From contig PAPN01000044.1 of the NCBI GenBank assembly GCA_002708925.1, forward strand, positions 1 through 56,616: 56,616 nucleotides of DNA. The letters are read 5' to 3'. This DNA is from Paracoccaceae bacterium. GTDB lineage: Bacteria > Pseudomonadota > Alphaproteobacteria > Rhodobacterales > Rhodobacteraceae. The position numbers and the translations under genes are program-made. The notes beneath the pieces are model-generated. The model was not told the origin of the DNA, made no database searches, and saw only the letters and a list, made by a program, of their open reading frames with translations. Below are positions 26,596 through 35,193 of this stretch, piece after piece (within the stretch, counting starts at the first letter, position 1; each line of letters opens with the position of its first letter).

Positions 26596-27843
26596 TTAGC
26601 CGTTGGGCAGCAGGTCGTTGACTTCTTCGACCAGCTCTTGTTGCAGCTCTTTCATGTCGGTGGCGTCGCCGGTGACGATGCGCTCGATGCTGTCATAGAT
26701 CACCTGAGTGATCGCCAGCCCGTTATCGCCCGGATAGGCCAGCCAGTCGCGCAGCAGCGGCAGCTGATCCACCGCGGTCTGCTTGTTGGGGTTCTGCTGA
26801 TAGAAATCGGCCAGGATCACCTCGTTCGCGGCCTTGTTCGGGGGCATGTAGCCGGTGGTTTTGGCCACTTCGGCCGCGCCTTCCCCGCTGGTGATGAATT
26901 TCAGCCAGGCCCAGGCAGCGTCCTGAACGCGCGGATCGTCCGAGGTCGAGGTCAGCAGCGCGGCGTTGCCACCAGCGGGCAGGCCCTTGGGCGCCTGCCC
27001 CATGCCGGGGAAGGGGCCGGTGATCAGGTCGAAATCGCCCTGGCTGCGTTCGACCGCCCCCAGCGCCGAGGTGGACCAGAACATCATGCCGATCTCACCC
27101 GCCGAGAAGGACGCCAGCGCCGCCTTCCATTCCAGGTTCTGCATGTCGCATTCGGTAAAGATGTCCTGCATCTGCTCCAGCGCGGCCAGGGCCTCGGGGC
27201 TGTCCAGGGTGACGCGGCCGTCTTCGACGATGGCTTTGTCCTGGCTCCACATCAGGGCCTGCACGAACCAGTTGCCGGTGATGTTCCAGCCCCAGAAAAT
27301 CGGGTTGTCGATGCCGTTGGCCTTCATCGCCTTGCACGCGCCGATCACCTCGTCCCAGGTGGTGGGCAGCTTTTCGACACCGGCCTGAGCCATCATGTCC
27401 ATGTTGTAATACCCAACCGGCAGCGACACCGAGAACGGCAGCCCGTGCACCGCGCCATCAAAGGTGGACAGCGACAGCATGGCGTCGTGATAGCCGTCTT
27501 TGGCGAAATCGGCCTCTTGCGCGATGAAGGGCTCCAGCGATTTGGCGATGCCTTTGTCCACCAGGATCTGCTGGCGGTTCAGGCCCTGCATGGTCACGTC
27601 GGGCAGGTTGCCAGACACGGATTCACGCAAAATGGTGTTGGTGCCGTCCTCATAGGATTCGTAAGTGGCGCGGAACTTCACCTCGATGTTCGGATGGGCC
27701 TTTTTGAAGGCCGGCATCATCGCCTCGTAGGTGACGTCGAACAGGTGGCTGTAGGGGTAGGCGAATTCGATGGTCACGGTGTCGTCGGCCAGCGCGGCGC
27801 CTGCGCCCAGCACCAGAGCCATTGCAGTCAGAGTGGTTTTCAT
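26596..27843 (-). CDS. ugpB: ABC transporter substrate-binding protein, UgpB-like
   Basis: A 415-residue periplasmic protein of the type II sugar-binding family. Signal peptide MKTTLTAMALVLGAGAALAD is followed by TVTIEFAYPYSHLFDVTYEA, and then ESYEDGTNTILRESVSGNLP and PFSVSLPVGYYNMDMM, as in glycerol-3-phosphate or glycerophosphodiester binding proteins. The start at 27843 has AGAGGACATATCC; an open frame upstream adds 38 residues and would hide the signal. It follows ugpE after two hairpins, so its level may be set separately. Ligand inferred from the linked phosphodiesterase. Confidence 0.85.
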   Translation of the reverse strand: MKTTLTAMALVLGAGAALADDTVTIEFAYPYSHLFDVTYEAMMPAFKKAHPNIEVKFRATYESYEDGTNTILRESVSGNLPDVTMQGLNRQQILVDKGIAKSLEPFIAQEADFAKDGYHDAMLSLSTFDGAVHGLPFSVSLPVGYYNMDMMAQAGVEKLPTTWDEVIGACKAMKANGIDNPIFWGWNITGNWFVQALMWSQDKAIVEDGRVTLDSPEALAALEQMQDIFTECDMQNLEWKAALASFSAGEIGMMFWSTSALGAVERSQGDFDLITGPFPGMGQAPKGLPAGGNAALLTSTSDDPRVQDAAWAWLKFITSGEGAAEVAKTTGYMPPNKAANEVILADFYQQNPNKQTAVDQLPLLRDWLAYPGDNGLAITQVIYDSIERIVTGDATDMKELQQELVEEVNDLLPNG

Positions 27844-27904
27844 GGATATGTCCTCTTGTCCTGACAAGGAGCGCTTGTGTTTGGCGATGCGCGCTCCGGG
27901 TTTG

Positions 27905-27918
27905 ATCCCATTTGGGAT
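27905..27918 (-). promoter_or_regulatory. Second intercistronic hairpin before ugpB
   Basis: ATCCCA (27905-27910), TT, TGGGAT (27913-27918) is a perfect 6-2-6 inverted repeat 61 bp upstream of the ugpB start. It may form a small hairpin or be a protein-binding site. Confidence 0.4.
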
Positions 27919-27924
27919 TTCGGG

Positions 27925-27948
27925 CGGGTGCGGGATGACCCGCACCCG
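27925..27948 (-). promoter_or_regulatory. Intercistronic stem-loop between ugpE and ugpB
   Basis: CGGGTGCGGG (27925-27934) and its complement (27939-27948) form a perfect 10-bp stem with an ATGA loop, 5 bp past the ugpE stop. No T-run follows on the minus strand. It may act as an mRNA stabiliser or partial terminator ahead of the binding protein gene. Confidence 0.6.
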
Positions 27949-27953
27949 GAAAT

Positions 27954-28916
27954 TCATTTCATACCGCTCAGCGTGATCCCCTCGATGAAGCGCCGCTGCG
28001 CCAGCAGGAAGGCCACGATCAAAGGCGTGACAATCACCGTGGCAGTGGCCATCATCGGGCCAAAGAAACTGCCATCGCCGTCGCCCTTGAATTCACGCAG
28101 GCCCAGCGGTGGAGTGAACAGATCCCGGTTGCCCGTCACCACGATGCGGGGCCAGAAATAATCGTTCCAATGGGCCACCACGCTGAAGATCGCAAAGGCC
28201 AGAAGGGCCGGAATGGCTGTGGGCAGCATGACGCGCCAGACGATGGCAAATTCGCCCATCCCGTCCATCCGCGCAGCGTCGATCAGATCATCGGGCACGG
28301 TCATAAAGAACTGGCGCATCAGGAAAATTCCAAACACGCTGATCGTCCAAGGCACCACCAACGCGGCATAGGTGTTGGTCAGCCCCAGCTTGGCCAGCAT
28401 GATATAGAGCGGCAGCGCGATGGCATGCACAGGGATCAGCAGGCAGAACAGCACCAGCCCAAAAACCGCATCCCGCCCCCAGAATTTCAGCTTGGCCAGC
28501 GCATAGGCCGCCGGCAGCGCCACCACCACCTGGATCAGGAAAATCGAGCCCGTCACGATAATCCCGTTCAGCAGATAGCGCAGCAAGGGCGCCTGGGTGA
28601 AAGCCTTGCTATAGTTGAAGATCACCGGGCGCATCGTGCAATCGGCCACGGCCTCGGCCACCAATGCGTCGCGGATGCTGGCGTCTGTCTGGCCGGGGAA
28701 CCTGTCGGCGGCGGCGGTGATGTCATCCCGGCTGGGATCGCGCAGCTTCACGCAGCGTTCGTCCACCATCCGTTCCTGCCGCCCGAAGAAGCCCCCCTCG
28801 CCGCGGTCGATCTCACCCGGAGATTTGAACGAATAGCTGACCATCATATAGAACGGAGCGATGACGATAATCGCGCCCAGGATCAGGATCAGATGTTTCC
28901 ACCAGTCACGTATCAT
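27954..28916 (-). CDS. ugpE: ABC transporter permease, UgpE-like
   Basis: A 320-residue inner-membrane permease of the MalG/UgpE type with six helices. The coupling motif region reads DAARMDGMGEFAIVWRVMLP (EAA loop). It is longer than the usual ~280 residues because of an insert in the first periplasmic loop (about residues 35-88) holding two Cys (ERCVKLRD and ADCTMRP) that could form a disulphide. Overlaps ugpA by ATGA, so translation is coupled. Substrate as for UgpB. Confidence 0.88.
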   Translation of the reverse strand: MIRDWWKHLILILGAIIVIAPFYMMVSYSFKSPGEIDRGEGGFFGRQERMVDERCVKLRDPSRDDITAAADRFPGQTDASIRDALVAEAVADCTMRPVIFNYSKAFTQAPLLRYLLNGIIVTGSIFLIQVVVALPAAYALAKLKFWGRDAVFGLVLFCLLIPVHAIALPLYIMLAKLGLTNTYAALVVPWTISVFGIFLMRQFFMTVPDDLIDAARMDGMGEFAIVWRVMLPTAIPALLAFAIFSVVAHWNDYFWPRIVVTGNRDLFTPPLGLREFKGDGDGSFFGPMMATATVIVTPLIVAFLLAQRRFIEGITLSGMK

Positions 28917-29893
28917 CCGTAATGCACCTTTCGTTCCACCAACCAGCGCTGGATCAGGGTCAGGAACATGACGAACACCAAAAACAGCATGGTGATCGCC
29001 GATCCGATCCCGATCAGATTTTGCTGCACGCCTTTTTCAAAGATGGCGAACATCATCACATAAGTGGATTTGTTGGGGCCGCCGCCCTGGGGCCAGAAGG
29101 CCTCGATCGTGTCGAAGACCTGAAAGGCGCGGATGCAGGTGATGGTGACCACAAACACCGTGGTCGGCCCCAGCGCGGGCCAGGTCACCAGGCGGAACCT
29201 GTCCCATGCCGAACGGGCCCCGTCCATTTCGGCGGCGTGGTATAGCTCGCGGTGGACGCCGGTCAGCCCGGCCAGATACAGCACCATGTTGAACCCGAAC
29301 CCCTGCCAGATCCCGATAAAGCAGATCACCCAGATCGCATAGCGTTTGTCCCCCAGCCACAGCGGGAAGCGCTCGGCGCAGCCATGGGCGATGAAGGGGA
29401 TGATCTCCAGCGGGGTGTCGCAGGCCATTTCCAGCGTGCGGTTCACCATCCCGATGGTCGGGTGGAGCATGAACTCCCATGCGATGGCCATGGCCAGCAG
29501 CGTGGCCATGACAGGCAGGAAATAGATCGTCTTATAGACCTCGCGGAAGCGGCCAAGCCCATTGATCAACAGCGCCGCCCCCAGTCCCAGCCCAACCGAG
29601 ATGGGCACCACCGTCACCACATAGGTCAGCGTGGCGACGAACATCTTTTCATAGGTCGAGCGGGTGAACAGCCTTTCATAATTGCGCGCGCCAACCCAAT
29701 CGAACCCGCTGTTGCCCAACGCATAATTGGTAAAGGACAGCCCCGCCGCGATCAGCACTGGCGCCAGCAGGATCAGCACCATCAGGATCAGCGCGGGGGC
29801 CGTCAGTATCCAGGCCGCCCGGCGCTCTTTGCTGGCGGGGTCGGTTACCGTTCGCGGGGCGCTGCCGGGCAGAGCGGGCTCTATCGCGGACAT
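28913..29893 (-). CDS. ugpA: ABC transporter permease, UgpA-like
   Basis: A 326-residue inner-membrane permease of the MalF/UgpA type with six helices. The EAA loop reads YHAAEMDGARSAWDRFRLVT. A periplasmic loop near residues 175-205 has two Cys (MACDTPLE and HGCAERF), matching the Cys pair seen in the partner permease. It starts 1 nt after the ugpC stop and overlaps ugpE. The N-terminal ~30 residues are a cytosolic extension. Confidence 0.88.
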   Translation of the reverse strand: MSAIEPALPGSAPRTVTDPASKERRAAWILTAPALILMVLILLAPVLIAAGLSFTNYALGNSGFDWVGARNYERLFTRSTYEKMFVATLTYVVTVVPISVGLGLGAALLINGLGRFREVYKTIYFLPVMATLLAMAIAWEFMLHPTIGMVNRTLEMACDTPLEIIPFIAHGCAERFPLWLGDKRYAIWVICFIGIWQGFGFNMVLYLAGLTGVHRELYHAAEMDGARSAWDRFRLVTWPALGPTTVFVVTITCIRAFQVFDTIEAFWPQGGGPNKSTYVMMFAIFEKGVQQNLIGIGSAITMLFLVFVMFLTLIQRWLVERKVHYG

Positions 29894-29894
29894 G

Positions 29895-31052
29895 TCAGGC
29901 CACCTCAGAGGTTGTGGCGGTCAGAAACCGCAGATGACGCAGCCGCGCGCCATCAGACCCAAAAACCAGCGCCCTGGCCAGATCGAACGTCAGCCCCACC
30001 GGCGTTCCCAGCGCCAACGCACCGCGCTGTTCGGGCAGGGCGCGCAGGGTCAGGGGCTCGGGCAGGCCGGGCACGTCGATCTGCACAAAGATTTCCGCGC
30101 CCAGATTTTCGCTATGCACCACATGGCCGCGCAAAGGCGCGTCCGGGCCGGCCAGCTGCAATGCCTCGGGGCGCAGCCCAAGCGCGCCAACGCCGCGCCC
30201 CTGGCCAACCGCAACGATGTCCAGCGCCCGGTCCAGCAGGCTGAGCCGCCCCTCCTCCGTCATTTCGACCGGCAGGATGTTGATCTTGGGCGCGCCGATA
30301 AACTCGGCCACTTCGATCCGGTCCGGGTCTTCGTAGACAACCGCAGGCGCGGCGCATTGCAGGATGCGCCCGCCCATCATCACCGCGATCCGGTCAGACA
30401 TTGTCATCGCCTCGACCTGATCATGCGTGACATAGACAAAGGTCGCCTGAAGCCGCCGGTGCAGTTGCGCGATCTCGGCACGGGTCTGCACCCGCAGCTT
30501 GGCATCCAGATTCGAGAGCGGCTCGTCCAGCAAAAACGCGGCCGGATCGCGCACCAGAGCCCGCCCCAGCGCCACCCGCTGCCGCTGCCCCCCCGACAGC
30601 TGCCCCGGTTTGCGGTCCAGCAGATGCCCGATTTCCAGCATCTGCGCCGCATCTCGGACCTGAGCGCCGATCCGGGCGTGCAGCCCGCGCGCGCCCGGCA
30701 TGAAACGCCCCACCAGCGGCAGGCGCTGCGCCCCGCTCATCCGGCGCATCCTCAGCGGGACGGCAATGTTTTCACCCACGCTCAGATGCGGATAGAGCGC
30801 ATAGGACTGGAACACCATCGACAGGTTGCGATCCGCCGCCCGGCGACCGGCCACAGACTGTCCGCCAATCCGGATATCGCCAGTCGTTTGCGTGTCCAGC
30901 CCGGCGATGATCCGCAGCAGCGTGGATTTCCCGCAGCCCGACGGGCCAACCAGCGAGACAAACTCGCCATCCCCGACATGCAGGGAAACGCCCTTCAGCA
31001 CATCGGTCTCGCCAAAGCGCTTGGTCACGTTTTCGATGCTCAGCTCGGCCAT
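29895..31052 (-). CDS. ugpC: ABC transporter ATP-binding protein, UgpC-like
   Basis: A 385-residue ATPase of the MalK/UgpC group. Walker A is GPSGCGKSTLLRI, the signature is LSGGQRQRVALGRAL, Walker B is AFLLDEPLSNLDAKLR, and the switch His is in YVTHDQVEAMTMSDR. Residues about 240-385 form the regulatory TOBE/OB domain. First gene of the operon C-A-E-B-phosphodiesterase. A short insert (about residues 100-130) between the Q-loop and signature is longer than in E. coli UgpC. Confidence 0.92.
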   Translation of the reverse strand: MAELSIENVTKRFGETDVLKGVSLHVGDGEFVSLVGPSGCGKSTLLRIIAGLDTQTTGDIRIGGQSVAGRRAADRNLSMVFQSYALYPHLSVGENIAVPLRMRRMSGAQRLPLVGRFMPGARGLHARIGAQVRDAAQMLEIGHLLDRKPGQLSGGQRQRVALGRALVRDPAAFLLDEPLSNLDAKLRVQTRAEIAQLHRRLQATFVYVTHDQVEAMTMSDRIAVMMGGRILQCAAPAVVYEDPDRIEVAEFIGAPKINILPVEMTEEGRLSLLDRALDIVAVGQGRGVGALGLRPEALQLAGPDAPLRGHVVHSENLGAEIFVQIDVPGLPEPLTLRALPEQRGALALGTPVGLTFDLARALVFGSDGARLRHLRFLTATTSEVA

Positions 31053-31113
31053 CTGATTCCTCCATCTGACAATGGCGGTCTAGGCAGAGGAGCCTTCATT
31101 TTTGTGACGTCAT

Positions 31114-31128
31114 ATTAGTGAAACTAAT
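31114..31128. promoter_or_regulatory. Palindrome between ugpC and the LysR gene
   Basis: ATTAGT (31114-31119), GAA, ACTAAT (31123-31128) is a perfect 6-3-6 inverted repeat that also fits the T-N11-A rule for LysR-type sites. A TAATAT hexamer on the minus strand (31117-31112) overlaps its edge and could be the -10 of the ugp operon. Likely operator of the adjacent LysR regulator. Confidence 0.6.
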
Positions 31129-31163
31129 GCCGTCTATGGCTGCGCTCAAACCCGGAGACCGCC

Positions 31164-32048
31164 ATGCACGCCAATCACCACCAGTTTGTGGCCTTCGCCT
31201 ATGTCGTGCGCGAGGGCAGTTTCTCGGCTGCGGCAACCCGGCTGGGGGTCACCCAATCGGCCATCACCCAGCATGTGGCCAAATTGGAAAAACAGGTGGG
31301 CTCGCAATTGCTGCTGCGCGGCCGCGACGGGATCGAGCTGACCCGCACGGGGCAGGAATTCTACGATCTGGCGGATCGGCTGGTCGCCCTGGACAGCGTC
31401 ATCCGCGAGCGGCTGGAAGGGTTCCAGGCCATGGCGCGCGGCCATATCAAGATTATCGCCAATGCGCCCCTGCCCGCGCTGAGGGCGATCAGCCTGTTCC
31501 GGCAGGCCCATCCCGATGTGCAGATCGATTTTGCCCTACATTCATGGACAACGGCCACCCGGCTGCTGCGCGAACGGCGCGCGGATGTGGGGCTGATCAC
31601 CGATCCGCCCCGCTTGGACGATTGGGAACATGTGGCGATTCAGCGGGCGCGCTATGTGGCCTATCTGTTGCCCGACGCTGCGCTGGCCAGGCGCAAGCTC
31701 CTGCATCTTAGCGATCTGGAGCACGAAACAGTGATCCTGCCGGAAACCGGATCGCTGACCGAACGGGTGGTCCGCGCCGCGCAGGAAAAACACGGGGTCT
31801 CGTTTCGGCGGATCATCAAAATGACCACCTTCCCCCTGATGTGCGAGGCCGTGCTGCAAGGCGCGGGCATTGCTGTTTTCCTCAGCAACAGCGGGCTGAT
31901 TTCGCGCGGTCTGGTGGAAATTCCGGTGGCGCAGCTGTCCGCAACCCACGAAACCGCCATCGTCGCCCCCAAAGACCGGGCGCGGTTGCGCCTGGTCAAA
32001 GCTTTCATCGAAAGAGCCGCCTCAACGGATTTCCGCCAGCCCCGCTAG
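31164..32048 (+). CDS. LysR-family transcriptional regulator
   Basis: A 294-residue regulator. Residues 1-65 carry the winged helix-turn-helix (HQFVAFAYVVREGSFSAAAT, VTQSAITQHVAKLEKQVGSQ). Residues about 90-290 form the effector-binding domain. Divergent from the ugp-like operon with a palindrome between, so it probably controls phosphodiester or phosphorus-compound uptake. Its stop and that of the convergent usp gene share bases in the sequence CTAG. The effector is not apparent from sequence. Confidence 0.88.
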   Translation: MHANHHQFVAFAYVVREGSFSAAATRLGVTQSAITQHVAKLEKQVGSQLLLRGRDGIELTRTGQEFYDLADRLVALDSVIRERLEGFQAMARGHIKIIANAPLPALRAISLFRQAHPDVQIDFALHSWTTATRLLRERRADVGLITDPPRLDDWEHVAIQRARYVAYLLPDAALARRKLLHLSDLEHETVILPETGSLTERVVRAAQEKHGVSFRRIIKMTTFPLMCEAVLQGAGIAVFLSNSGLISRGLVEIPVAQLSATHETAIVAPKDRARLRLVKAFIERAASTDFRQPR

Positions 32049-32470
32049 CGGATCACAAAGACCGATTGTTTCGCGTGCCGCGCCACCCGCGCCGCATTCG
32101 AGCCCAGCAGATAATCGCGCAAGGCCGGACTATGCGCCGCCACGACGATGACATCGACGCCCAGCTCGTCCGAGACCCTGAGGATCTGGTCATAAATCCG
32201 GCCCCGCGCAACATGCAGCCTGGGCGCCAGAGCATCAGGAATACTGCCCTCGGCCCAGGATTTCAGCGCGCTCTGCGCCGCGCCCAGGGCGGATTCATTG
32301 TGATCGGCGGTCAAAGAGGCACTGACAATCGGCATCCCGTCATCGGGCACCACGTTCAGAATGTGCAGTTCCGCCCCCTGATCCGTCGCCATCTGAACCG
32401 CCGCTTTGGTACTGCGCGCGGCGGCCTCGGGATCATTGATGTCTATCGCAAGCAAGAGTGATTTGAACAT
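32045..32470 (-). CDS. Universal stress protein (UspA family)
   Basis: A 141-residue nucleotide-binding protein. MFKSLLLAIDINDPEAAARS is the usual N-terminus and the ATP-type site G-x2-G-x9-G(S/T) appears in degenerate form near the C-terminus as LLGSNAARVARHAKQSVFVI. It is last in the TRAP operon, 10 bp after the permease gene. In Halomonas a UspA protein (TeaD) binds ATP and adjusts the ectoine TRAP transporter, so a similar role is likely. Start at 32470 follows GGAGCATCAC. Confidence 0.88.
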   Translation of the reverse strand: MFKSLLLAIDINDPEAAARSTKAAVQMATDQGAELHILNVVPDDGMPIVSASLTADHNESALGAAQSALKSWAEGSIPDALAPRLHVARGRIYDQILRVSDELGVDVIVVAAHSPALRDYLLGSNAARVARHAKQSVFVIR

Positions 32471-32480
32471 GTGATGCTCC

Positions 32481-35105
32481 TCAGAAGGCAGGTTGCGTGG
32501 CACGGCGACGTTGGATCATCACGACCCCCATCAGCAGGATCAGCGCCGGAATGAAGAACAGCTCTTTGGGCATGCGTTCATTCTCAACCTTAACCTGGAC
32601 GATCTGCACCGGGCTGTCGCCGTAGAAGTCATACTCGTTCCCCAGGCTTTCAAAGAAGGGCGTACCAGGGAAGGGCTCGTCCATGGCCAGCACATCGCCG
32701 TCGGGCAAGATCGTCAGCCCCTGCGCCGACAGGGCCGCCATCGCATCCCCGGCCACAGCAGGCAGAGTGATCGTGGTGGGCCGGATCGCGCCGGTATCGA
32801 AATCGGGCCCTTCGACAATCACCCGCAGCTCTTGGCCGGTTCCGGCGCTGGCCATCAGTTCCAGCGCGGCCTCGCCCCCGGCCGAGGTGTATTTGTCGCT
32901 GATCTGATCCAGAAAGAAATCGGGCCGGAACAGCATGAAGGCAATGAACAACAGCGCCACGGTTTCCCAAATCCGGCTTTTGGCGATGAAATAGCCCTGC
33001 GTCGCGGCCGCGAACAGCAGCATCGCAATCAGCGAGATAAAGAAGATCAGCACCGCCTTGGCCAGCCCCACGTCAATCAGCAGAAGATCGGTGTTGAAGA
33101 TGAACAGGAAGGGCAGCAACGCCGTGCGGATATCATAGGAAAACCCCTGCACGCCGGTCTTGATCGGATCGCCCCGGCTGATCGCCGCCGCCGCATAGGC
33201 CGCCAGCCCCACCGGCGGCGTGTCATCCGCCAGAATGCCGAAATAGAACACGAACAGATGCACCGCGATCAGCGGAAAGATATAGCCCGCCTGCGCGCCC
33301 ACCGACAGGATCACCGGCGCCATCAGCGACGAGACCACGATATAGTTCGCCGTCGTCGGCAGCCCCATCCCCAGGATCAGCGACATCACCGCCACCAGGA
33401 TCAGAAGCACCCAGATATTGCCGCCCGCGATCACCTCGACCACCTGGCCGATGACTTGGTGCGCGCCGGTCAGGCTGATTGTACCCACGATGATGCCCGC
33501 AGCCCCCGTGGCCACGCCGATGCCGATCATGTTCCGCGCGCCCAGGATCAGGCCCTCGATGAAGTCACGCCAGCCGGCAACAAAGGCCGCACCGCCGCCC
33601 TGCCCCCGGAAAAACGCCTTCAGCGGGCGGTGAGTCAGCGCCACGATGATCATGAAGAACGTCGCCCAGAAGGCCGACAGCGCGGGCGACAGGCGCTCCA
33701 GCCCTTCGGTGCGCACCATCAGGTTCCAGACCAGAATAAAGATCGGCAGCGAAAAATACGCCCCGCCCAGCAGGGTCGGCGTCAGACGCGGGGCCTCAAG
33801 CGGGCCATTGGGGTCGTCCATTTCCACATCCGGATAGCGCGCGGCATAATAGACCAGCACCAGATACAGGATCGCCACGATCACCAGACCGCCATAGACG
33901 CTTTCGGCCATGAACCCGTCCAGCACACTGCGGATCAAGATCATGCCATAGGTCAGCGCCCCCAAGAAGATAAAGCCCGACAGGAACAGGATCAGGATCA
34001 GCACCGGGCCGATGTGACGTCCGGCCTTTTTCAGGCCCTGCATCTGCATTTTCAGCGCTTCCAGATGCACGATATACAGCAGCGCGATATAGCTGATCAC
34101 CGCGGGCAGAAACGCGTGCTTCACCACGTCGATATAGGGAATATTCACGTATTCGACCATCAGGAAGGCCGCAGCGCCCATCACCGGCGGCGTCAACTGG
34201 CCATTGGTGGACGAGGCCACCTCGACCGCGCCGGCCTTTTCCGCCGGAAATCCGATCCGCTTCATCAGGGGAATGGTAAAGGTGCCGGTGGTCACGGTGT
34301 TGGAAATCGAACTGCCCGAGATCATCCCCGTCAGCATCGACGACAGAACCGAGGCCTTGGCCGGCCCGCCCCGCAGCGCGCCCAGAAGCGCGATGGCCAC
34401 CTTGATGAACCAGCTACCGCCCCCCGCGCGATCCAGCAGCGCGCCAAACAGCACAAACAGGAAAATCATCGTGGTGGACACGCCCAGGGCAACGCCGAAA
34501 ACACCCTCGGTCTGCATCCAGTAATGGCCCAGAGCCTTGGACAGGGACGCGCCGCCATAGTTGGTGATGTTGCGCGCCCATTCCGAATAGCCTCCGAAAA
34601 AGGCGAAGGCGACAAAGGCACCAGCGATGATCACCAGCGGCAGACCCAGCGAACGATAGACGGCGGTGAACAGCACGATCATGCCGATCGACGACATGAC
34701 GATGTCCGAGGTGCTCCACAGGCCGGGCCGGTCCGCGATCTCGAACCGGAAGACGATCAGATACAGACAGGCCGACACGCCCAGGATGATCAGCGCCCAG
34801 TCATACAGCGGAATGCGATCCTTGGGCGAGGATTTGAACAGGGGAAAGGCCAGCGTGGCCAGCATGATGGCGAAGGCCAGGTGCACGAAACGTGCCTGCG
34901 CGACGATATTGGCAAAGATGTTCGCCCCCGTCGCCTGAGCCACAAGCCCGGGCAGTTTCGACGCGATATAGAGCTGGAAAAGCGACCAGACGATGCAGGT
35001 CCCAATGATCAGCTTGGCCTGCCAGGCAGCGCTTGGGCTGCGCGCGCCGGTATCAGCCTCGGCGACCAGATCGTCGGCAGACGGAGTCTCGGTGTTGTTG
35101 GCCAT
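32481..35105 (-). CDS. TRAP transporter fused small-large permease (TAXI type) with DUF3394 tail
   Basis: An 874-residue inner-membrane protein that joins the small (DctQ) and large (DctM) subunits. The first ~165 residues hold the four-helix DctQ-like part. DctM motifs follow, including GMISGSSISNTVTTGTFTIP, SSTNGQLTPPVMGAAAFLMV and MGLPTTANYIVVSSLMAP. The final ~170 residues after the last core helix match the DUF3394 extension seen in TAXI permeases, ending in one more helix near LFFIPALILLMGVVMI. It follows the receptor gene after a stem-loop. Drives Na+ (or H+) coupled uptake of an organic acid or amino acid. Confidence 0.92.
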   Translation of the reverse strand: MANNTETPSADDLVAEADTGARSPSAAWQAKLIIGTCIVWSLFQLYIASKLPGLVAQATGANIFANIVAQARFVHLAFAIMLATLAFPLFKSSPKDRIPLYDWALIILGVSACLYLIVFRFEIADRPGLWSTSDIVMSSIGMIVLFTAVYRSLGLPLVIIAGAFVAFAFFGGYSEWARNITNYGGASLSKALGHYWMQTEGVFGVALGVSTTMIFLFVLFGALLDRAGGGSWFIKVAIALLGALRGGPAKASVLSSMLTGMISGSSISNTVTTGTFTIPLMKRIGFPAEKAGAVEVASSTNGQLTPPVMGAAAFLMVEYVNIPYIDVVKHAFLPAVISYIALLYIVHLEALKMQMQGLKKAGRHIGPVLILILFLSGFIFLGALTYGMILIRSVLDGFMAESVYGGLVIVAILYLVLVYYAARYPDVEMDDPNGPLEAPRLTPTLLGGAYFSLPIFILVWNLMVRTEGLERLSPALSAFWATFFMIIVALTHRPLKAFFRGQGGGAAFVAGWRDFIEGLILGARNMIGIGVATGAAGIIVGTISLTGAHQVIGQVVEVIAGGNIWVLLILVAVMSLILGMGLPTTANYIVVSSLMAPVILSVGAQAGYIFPLIAVHLFVFYFGILADDTPPVGLAAYAAAAISRGDPIKTGVQGFSYDIRTALLPFLFIFNTDLLLIDVGLAKAVLIFFISLIAMLLFAAATQGYFIAKSRIWETVALLFIAFMLFRPDFFLDQISDKYTSAGGEAALELMASAGTGQELRVIVEGPDFDTGAIRPTTITLPAVAGDAMAALSAQGLTILPDGDVLAMDEPFPGTPFFESLGNEYDFYGDSPVQIVQVKVENERMPKELFFIPALILLMGVVMIQRRRATQPAF

Positions 35106-35146
35106 AATGCCCCCCGGTTGAACTTATTATTCGTTATAAATAGGGC

Positions 35147-35173
35147 GATCACGCGACGCCGGGCCGCGTGATC
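35147..35173 (-). promoter_or_regulatory. Stem-loop between TAXI receptor and TRAP permease genes
   Basis: GATCACGCG (35147-35155) and CGCGTGATC (35165-35173) form a perfect 9-bp stem with a 9-nt loop, 20 bp past the receptor stop. It is followed on the minus strand by GCCCTATTTATAA. It probably limits read-through, leaving more receptor than permease. Confidence 0.6.
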
Positions 35174-35193
35174 GAAGTGCTTTCAGACTGGGA

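Noticed and set aside
26509-27864. 451-codon plus-strand open frame
   Set aside because: Antisense of ugpB, which has a signal peptide and clear family motifs.
32493-35171. 892-codon plus-strand open frame
   Set aside because: Antisense of the TRAP permease gene; extremely rich in His, Gln, Arg and Asp with no recognisable domain.
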